From positions 620,001-684,000 of the forward strand of contig NZ_GL379770.1 in NCBI RefSeq assembly GCF_000143765.1: a DNA stretch of 64,000 nucleotides, written 5' to 3'. The position numbers were made by a program, and so were the translations under genes. Below are positions 60,424 to 64,000 of this stretch, in pieces. Position 1 is the stretch's first letter. Every line of letters starts with the position of its first letter. The notes beneath the pieces are model-generated. The model ran no database searches and was not told the DNA's origin. It saw nothing but the letters and a program-made list of their open reading frames with translations. Source of the DNA: Sphingobacterium spiritivorum ATCC 33861 (GTDB lineage: Bacteria; Bacteroidota; Bacteroidia; Sphingobacteriales; Sphingobacteriaceae).

Positions 60424-61504
60424 ATGAAATCTAAACCTTGTTTTTTACTTCTGTTTTTGATGGTTTGTTTTTTAAAGGACATGGGCAGACAGCTATTCAT
60501 TGGTTAGACCCTTTAACCGGAAATGCTGTAGCAGGCAGGGTTCCCGGAGTCGCGCAGAATCATGACTATGGCCGTCTTCCGGTTTCTTTAAAAGATCAGG
60601 TGCGGGAACCTGTATGGTCCTTAGGTACAAATTCAGCAGGTTTGTTTATAGATTTTCAGACAGATGCAGATTCTATTTTAGTCAGATATACTTTGAAAGG
60701 CTCGTTCGCCATGCCGCATATGCCTTCAACGGGTGTAAGTGGTCTTGATCTGCCAAAAATACCTGGAACTGGGCTGCAGGAAAATATGATTTTGGCGATA
60801 CATCTTCATTTGTTTTTTCGAATATAGCATCTAATTCTGCTCTGCGGTATCGCTTATATCTACCCTTGTATAACTCGGTTGGCTGGATGAATATTGGTGT
60901 GCCTGAAGGGAAAAAACTGGAGTTCTTGAAGAAGGAAATTAAACCTGTAGTGGTATACGGTACTTCTATCGCTCAGGGAGCCTGTACTTCAAGGCCGGGG
61001 TTGGCGTGGACCAATATTCTGGGGAGACATCTGCAGACGCCTGTGATTAATCTGGGGTTTTCCGGTAACGGACGGTTAGAAGAACCGATCTTAAACCTGA
61101 TGAATACTGTAGATGCCAGTGTATATGTACTGGATTGTATTCCTAATCTGGGTATTACAAAAGGTCTTTCCGAAAAGCAATTGGATTTGTTGCTTAAGAA
61201 TGCAGTAACGATATTACGTGATAAACACCCAAAAACACCAATAATTATTACAGAGCATAGTTCCGGTCTGGATCCGCAGGTGATGAATCTGGGGTCAAAC
61301 GCAGCCTATACCCGCTCGACAATGATTGCAAGAAAAGCATTCCGGGATATGCAGCAATCCGGAATAAAAGATCTGTACCTGCTGTCGAATACAGATATAG
61401 GTCTGGATCTGGAGTCAACGGTGGACTACGCTCACCCGAATGATCTGGGGATGATGAAGATTGCCCGTGCTTATGAAAAACTGATTAAGAACATACTACA
61501 TTAA
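60424..61504 (+). pseudogene. SGNH/GDSL hydrolase gene broken by two frameshifts
   Basis: The three parts of one protein lie in different frames. Frame one starts at ATG 60424 with a signal peptide (MKSKPCFLLLFLMVCFL). It must shift near the T6 run at 60468-60473 to continue as KGHGQTAIHWLDPLTGNAVA, the N-terminal beta domain (MPHMPSTGVSGLDL). A second shift near 60756-60765 leads to WNWAAGKYDFGDTSSFVFSN, then RYRLYLPLYNSVGWMNIGVP and the hydrolase core with GTSIAQGACTSRPG (Ser nucleophile), GFSGNGRLEEP and YAHPNDLG (Asp/His). All family parts are present and well kept. It is either a recent pseudogene or the result of sequence errors. Confidence 0.85.
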
Positions 61505-61539
61505 AAAAATATCCTCACCCGGATGAGCGGGTGAGGATA
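61503..61539 (-). terminator. Intrinsic terminator of the purM-rimK operon
   Basis: TATCCTCACCCG (61510-61521) pairs with CGGGTGAGGATA (61528-61539), followed on the minus strand by seven T residues. Its T tract touches the stop codon of the broken SGNH gene. Confidence 0.9.
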
Positions 61540-61562
61540 GTATAATATAGCTCAGAAATAGC

Positions 61563-62492
61563 CTAGAGTTTACTTTCTTTTTTCTTTTTGCGTACTTCTG
61601 GTTTTGAAACCTTTTTGAGTTCATACTGTCTTTCCAGATACATAATGATCTCTCCTGCGATATCTTTTTTAGTCGCTTTTTCTATACCTTCCAGTCCGGG
61701 ACTTGAATTGACTTCCAGTACCAGCGGACCTCTTTCTGATGGTATCATATCCACTCCACATACGGTCAGACCTAATTCAGCGGCAGCAGCTATGGCTGTG
61801 TCTTTTTCTTTTTTGGTCAGCTTGATAACTTCAGCGCTTCCTCCTCTGTGGATATTCGATCGGAATTCACCCTCTTTAGCTGTTCTTTTCATGGCTCCGA
61901 CAACTTTACCTCCAACGACGAAGGCACGTATGTCAGTCCCTTTGGATTCTTTGATAAATTCCTGAACGAGAATATTATTTCCTAATCCGTAGAAGGCTTC
62001 AATTACGGATGAAGCCGCTTTTTTGGTTTCAGCAAGTACGACACCTATTCCTTGTGTTCCTTCAAGCAATTTGATGACCAGTGGCGCACCACCGACCATG
62101 CTTATCAAGTCATCTACATCGGAGATCGTTCGTGCAAATCCTGTCACCGGGAGCCCGATACCGGCACCGGAAAGAATCTGCATACAACGCAGCTTGTCCC
62201 GGGAACGGGTAATAGCCTGACTTGGGTTGGCTGAAATAACACCCATTACCTCAAATTGTCGTACAATAGCAGATCCATAAAAGGTAACAGACGAACCTAT
62301 GCGCGGAATAATCGCATCGATAGGGCCTATCTCCTGACCACGATAATGAATGCTTGGGCTGTCCTGGCGGATGCCTACGTAACATTTGCTGTGATCCATG
62401 ACCACACACTCATGCCCTCTTTTCTCAGCAGCCTCCACGAGTCTTCGTGTGGAATACAAAGATTTATTAGTTGAAAGAATAGCGATTTTCAC
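61563..62492 (-). CDS. rimK: Ribosomal protein S6 modification enzyme, ATP-grasp glutamate ligase
   Basis: A 309-residue ATP-grasp ligase. It opens [26 protein letters not shown], has the central [19 protein letters not shown] (ATP lid), [20 protein letters not shown] and the metal site [18 protein letters not shown]. In E. coli RimK adds glutamates to the C-terminus of S6. The C-terminal tail is Lys-rich ([14 protein letters not shown]). It follows a RimB-like protease gene, the same pairing as in rim operons. Confidence 0.92.
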   Translation of the reverse strand: MKIAILSTNKSLYSTRRLVEAAEKRGHECVVMDHSKCYVGIRQDSPSIHYRGQEIGPIDAIIPRIGSSVTFYGSAIVRQFEVMGVISANPSQAITRSRDKLRCMQILSGAGIGLPVTGFARTISDVDDLISMVGGAPLVIKLLEGTQGIGVVLAETKKAASSVIEAFYGLGNNILVQEFIKESKGTDIRAFVVGGKVVGAMKRTAKEGEFRSNIHRGGSAEVIKLTKKEKDTAIAAAAELGLTVCGVDMIPSERGPLVLEVNSSPGLEGIEKATKKDIAGEIIMYLERQYELKKVSKPEVRKKKKESKL

Positions 62493-62554
62493 TGAACTGA
62501 TAGTATTGTATTGTTATAACAAATGATATGCTGCTTGGTTTTCCTTTTGCAAAT

Positions 62555-62989
62555 TTATAAGGAAGAGCTTTCTGAGAGGTTGTATTTTGAAACGTCTACA
62601 AGGAATTTTTTGCTTATAAAATTTCGCCCAAGAAGCATTGGAAATTTCATGCCCGAACGATTTCGGAATGAAAGTTTAATATTATATAGTTGATCGAAGA
62701 GTTTAATCTTAGTAAAGATCATATACCTGATCTCTGAATGTCCAAAAGAGCTTTTTACAACTCCCTGGCGTACTATCGGAAATCGGATGACACGCGTGCT
62801 CTCTGTCTCAAAATCGTCGATGATCGTGCATTGTATAAATTTGTGTCCGTTTTCTTCTTCAATATGATATTCTTCACAATGAAGAACAGAAGTACGGGCA
62901 CCTGTATCGATTTTTGCCTTAAAATTGTACAAGCCAAGTTCCGGCAGATCTACCGTTTCATACCAACCTATGGTTCGCATTTCAGCCAT
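62555..62989 (-). CDS. RimB-like retropepsin-fold protease (PF05618 type)
   Basis: A 144-residue protein with IGWYETVDLPELGLYNFKAK and the catalytic signature KIDTGARTSVLHCEE, typical of the putative ATP-dependent zinc protease / RimB family. The C-terminal strand PMLLGRNFISKKFLVDV closes the fold. In pseudomonads the RimB protein works with RimK and modulates S6 glutamylation; the same partnership here is inferred from position, 62 bases upstream of rimK. Despite the family name, the DTGA motif points to an aspartic protease fold. Confidence 0.88.
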   Translation of the reverse strand: MAEMRTIGWYETVDLPELGLYNFKAKIDTGARTSVLHCEEYHIEEENGHKFIQCTIIDDFETESTRVIRFPIVRQGVVKSSFGHSEIRYMIFTKIKLFDQLYNIKLSFRNRSGMKFPMLLGRNFISKKFLVDVSKYNLSESSSL

Positions 62990-63000
62990 ATATCTACCGT

Positions 63001-64000
63001 TTATTCGTATTCAAATGTTCCGTAAGGGGAGTGGATGGTTACTTTTTTGCCTGAAGCCTCCTCCACACGTCCAACAATCTGCGCCGGAATACCAAACGAT
63101 TCAGAAATCGCAATAATGTCCTGAGCAATGTCTTCAGAAACGTACAATTCCATACGATGTCCCATATTGAAAACCTTATACATCTCCTGCCAGTCTGTTT
63201 TTGATTCTTTCTGTATCAGATCAAACAGTGGTGGAATAGGAAACAGATTATCTTTGATAACATGCACATTATCCACAAAGTGTAATACTTTGGTTTGTGC
63301 ACCGCCTGAGCAATGTACCATTCCGTCGATTTGCGAACGATATTTATCTAAAATAGTCTTGATAACCGGAGCATATGTGCGGGTCGGGGATAACACCAGT
63401 TTACCGGCCGTGATACTTTCTCCGTTTCCTGTTTCAACAGGATCTGTCAATCCTTTACCACCGGCAAATACCAGCTCATACGGAACAGCAGGATCAAAGC
63501 TTTCCGGATATTGTTCGGCAATTGCTTTATGGAATACATCATGACGGGCGGATGTAAGACCATTGGAACCCATTCCTCCGTTATATTCTTTTTCGTAAGT
63601 TGCCCGTCCGTATGAAGCAAGTCCGACAATTACATTTCCGGATTTGATGTTATGATTAGAAATTACGTCCTTACGAGGCATACGGCAAGTAACTGTACTG
63701 TCAACAATGATCGTACGTACAATATCTCCTACATCTGCAGTCTCTCCGCCTGTAGAGTAGATACCGATACCCATATCACGCAGTTCAGAAAGTATTTCTT
63801 CCGTTCCGTTGATGATTTCCGCAATCACCTCTCCCGGGATCAGGTTTTTATTTCTTCCGATAGTAGAAGACAACAGGATATTATCTGTTGCACCTACGCA
63901 CAGCAGATCGTCAAGATTCATAATAATAGCATCCTGTGCAATACCTCTCCATACGGAAGCGTCTCCTGTTTGTTTCCAGTATACATATGCTAATGAAGAT
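63001..64000 (-). CDS. purM: Phosphoribosylformylglycinamidine cyclo-ligase, Bacteroidota type (cut by window edge)
   Basis: The frame runs off the right edge; 333 residues are visible. It continues upstream of the ATG at 63919-63921 with SSLAYVYWKQTGDASVWRGI, so that ATG is internal. Marks are IAQDAIIMNLDDLLCVGATDN, LSSTIGRNKNLIPGE, GGETADVGDIVRT and the C-terminal FNMGHRMELYV. This divergent PurM form forms AIR from FGAM in purine synthesis. It lies 11 bases upstream of the RimB-like gene and is probably in one transcript with it and rimK. Confidence 0.9.
   Translation of the reverse strand, partial: SSLAYVYWKQTGDASVWRGIAQDAIIMNLDDLLCVGATDNILLSSTIGRNKNLIPGEVIAEIINGTEEILSELRDMGIGIYSTGGETADVGDIVRTIIVDSTVTCRMPRKDVISNHNIKSGNVIVGLASYGRATYEKEYNGGMGSNGLTSARHDVFHKAIAEQYPESFDPAVPYELVFAGGKGLTDPVETGNGESITAGKLVLSPTRTYAPVIKTILDKYRSQIDGMVHCSGGAQTKVLHFVDNVHVIKDNLFPIPPLFDLIQKESKTDWQEMYKVFNMGHRMELYVSEDIAQDIIAISESFGIPAQIVGRVEEASGKKVTIHSPYGTFEYE

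Noticed and set aside
63001..63921. Reading purM as starting at the ATG at 63921
   Set aside because: The frame stays open to the window edge with conserved family sequence, so this Met is internal.

Overview
The window comes from a Bacteroidota chromosome, most likely Sphingobacteriaceae and plausibly Sphingobacterium; the genus is inference. The evidence is: TAnnTTTG-type -7 promoter boxes in front of many genes, DUF4290 and DUF3078 proteins, a fused SecDF, a Bacteroidota-style PurM, a fused alpha/beta ketoacid dehydrogenase E1, a lipobox-bearing TamA next to TamB, and ribosomal protein THX. Base composition is moderately AT-rich, with very AT-rich intergenic DNA. Nearly everything is core chromosome. 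I saw no rRNA, tRNA, CRISPR array, insertion sequence or prophage.

Layout, left to right. 1-4950: the start of rnr (cut by the left edge), a Fur-family regulator, transaldolase, an MFS exporter, a retropepsin-like protein and malate dehydrogenase. 5072-12668: the tamA-tamB envelope pair. 13082-17632: a UvrD/PcrA helicase with a TTG start, a DUF4290 protein with an asparagine-rich tail, and murA carrying Asp instead of the catalytic Cys. 17737-25583: a YceI lipoprotein, a DUF3078 protein, rlmH, a tiny membrane protein, a NUDIX hydrolase with an unknown partner, a DEAD-box helicase and the fused E1. 25616-31060: an aromatic amino acid operon read leftward (pheA, DAHP synthase/chorismate mutase, aroA, aroC, ROK kinase). 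It is preceded by a promoter, a Phe-rich leader peptide and an intrinsic terminator, which together form a classic attenuator.

31440-34260: an overlapping rightward cluster of nuclease, DMT transporter, YigZ and nucleoside phosphorylase. 34461-40195: the cell-shape operon mreB-mreC-mreD-mrdA-rodA. 40534-48878: a leftward run of NDH-2, PolX, M1 and M24 peptidases and an S9 peptidase. 49135-50917: a marR-ferredoxin reductase-ferredoxin redox operon with palindromes in its promoter region. 51062-54834: secDF and a small outer-membrane protein. 55037-57468: guaB, THX and a DinB-like protein. 57539-60372: small lipoprotein, DUF1345, DJ-1/PfpI and flavin reductase genes. 60424-61504: an SGNH hydrolase gene broken by two frameshifts. 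61563-64000: rimK, a RimB-like protease and purM (cut by the right edge).

The strongest non-routine signal is the pheA leader attenuator at 30875-31060. It ties transcription of five genes, from chorismate synthesis to phenylpyruvate, to phenylalanine (and possibly tyrosine) charging. Others are the MurA Cys-to-Asp change, the two-frameshift SGNH gene, loss of a polymerase Asp in PolX, long inverted repeats inside the aro and mre operons, and phased TGCA motifs upstream of ndh.
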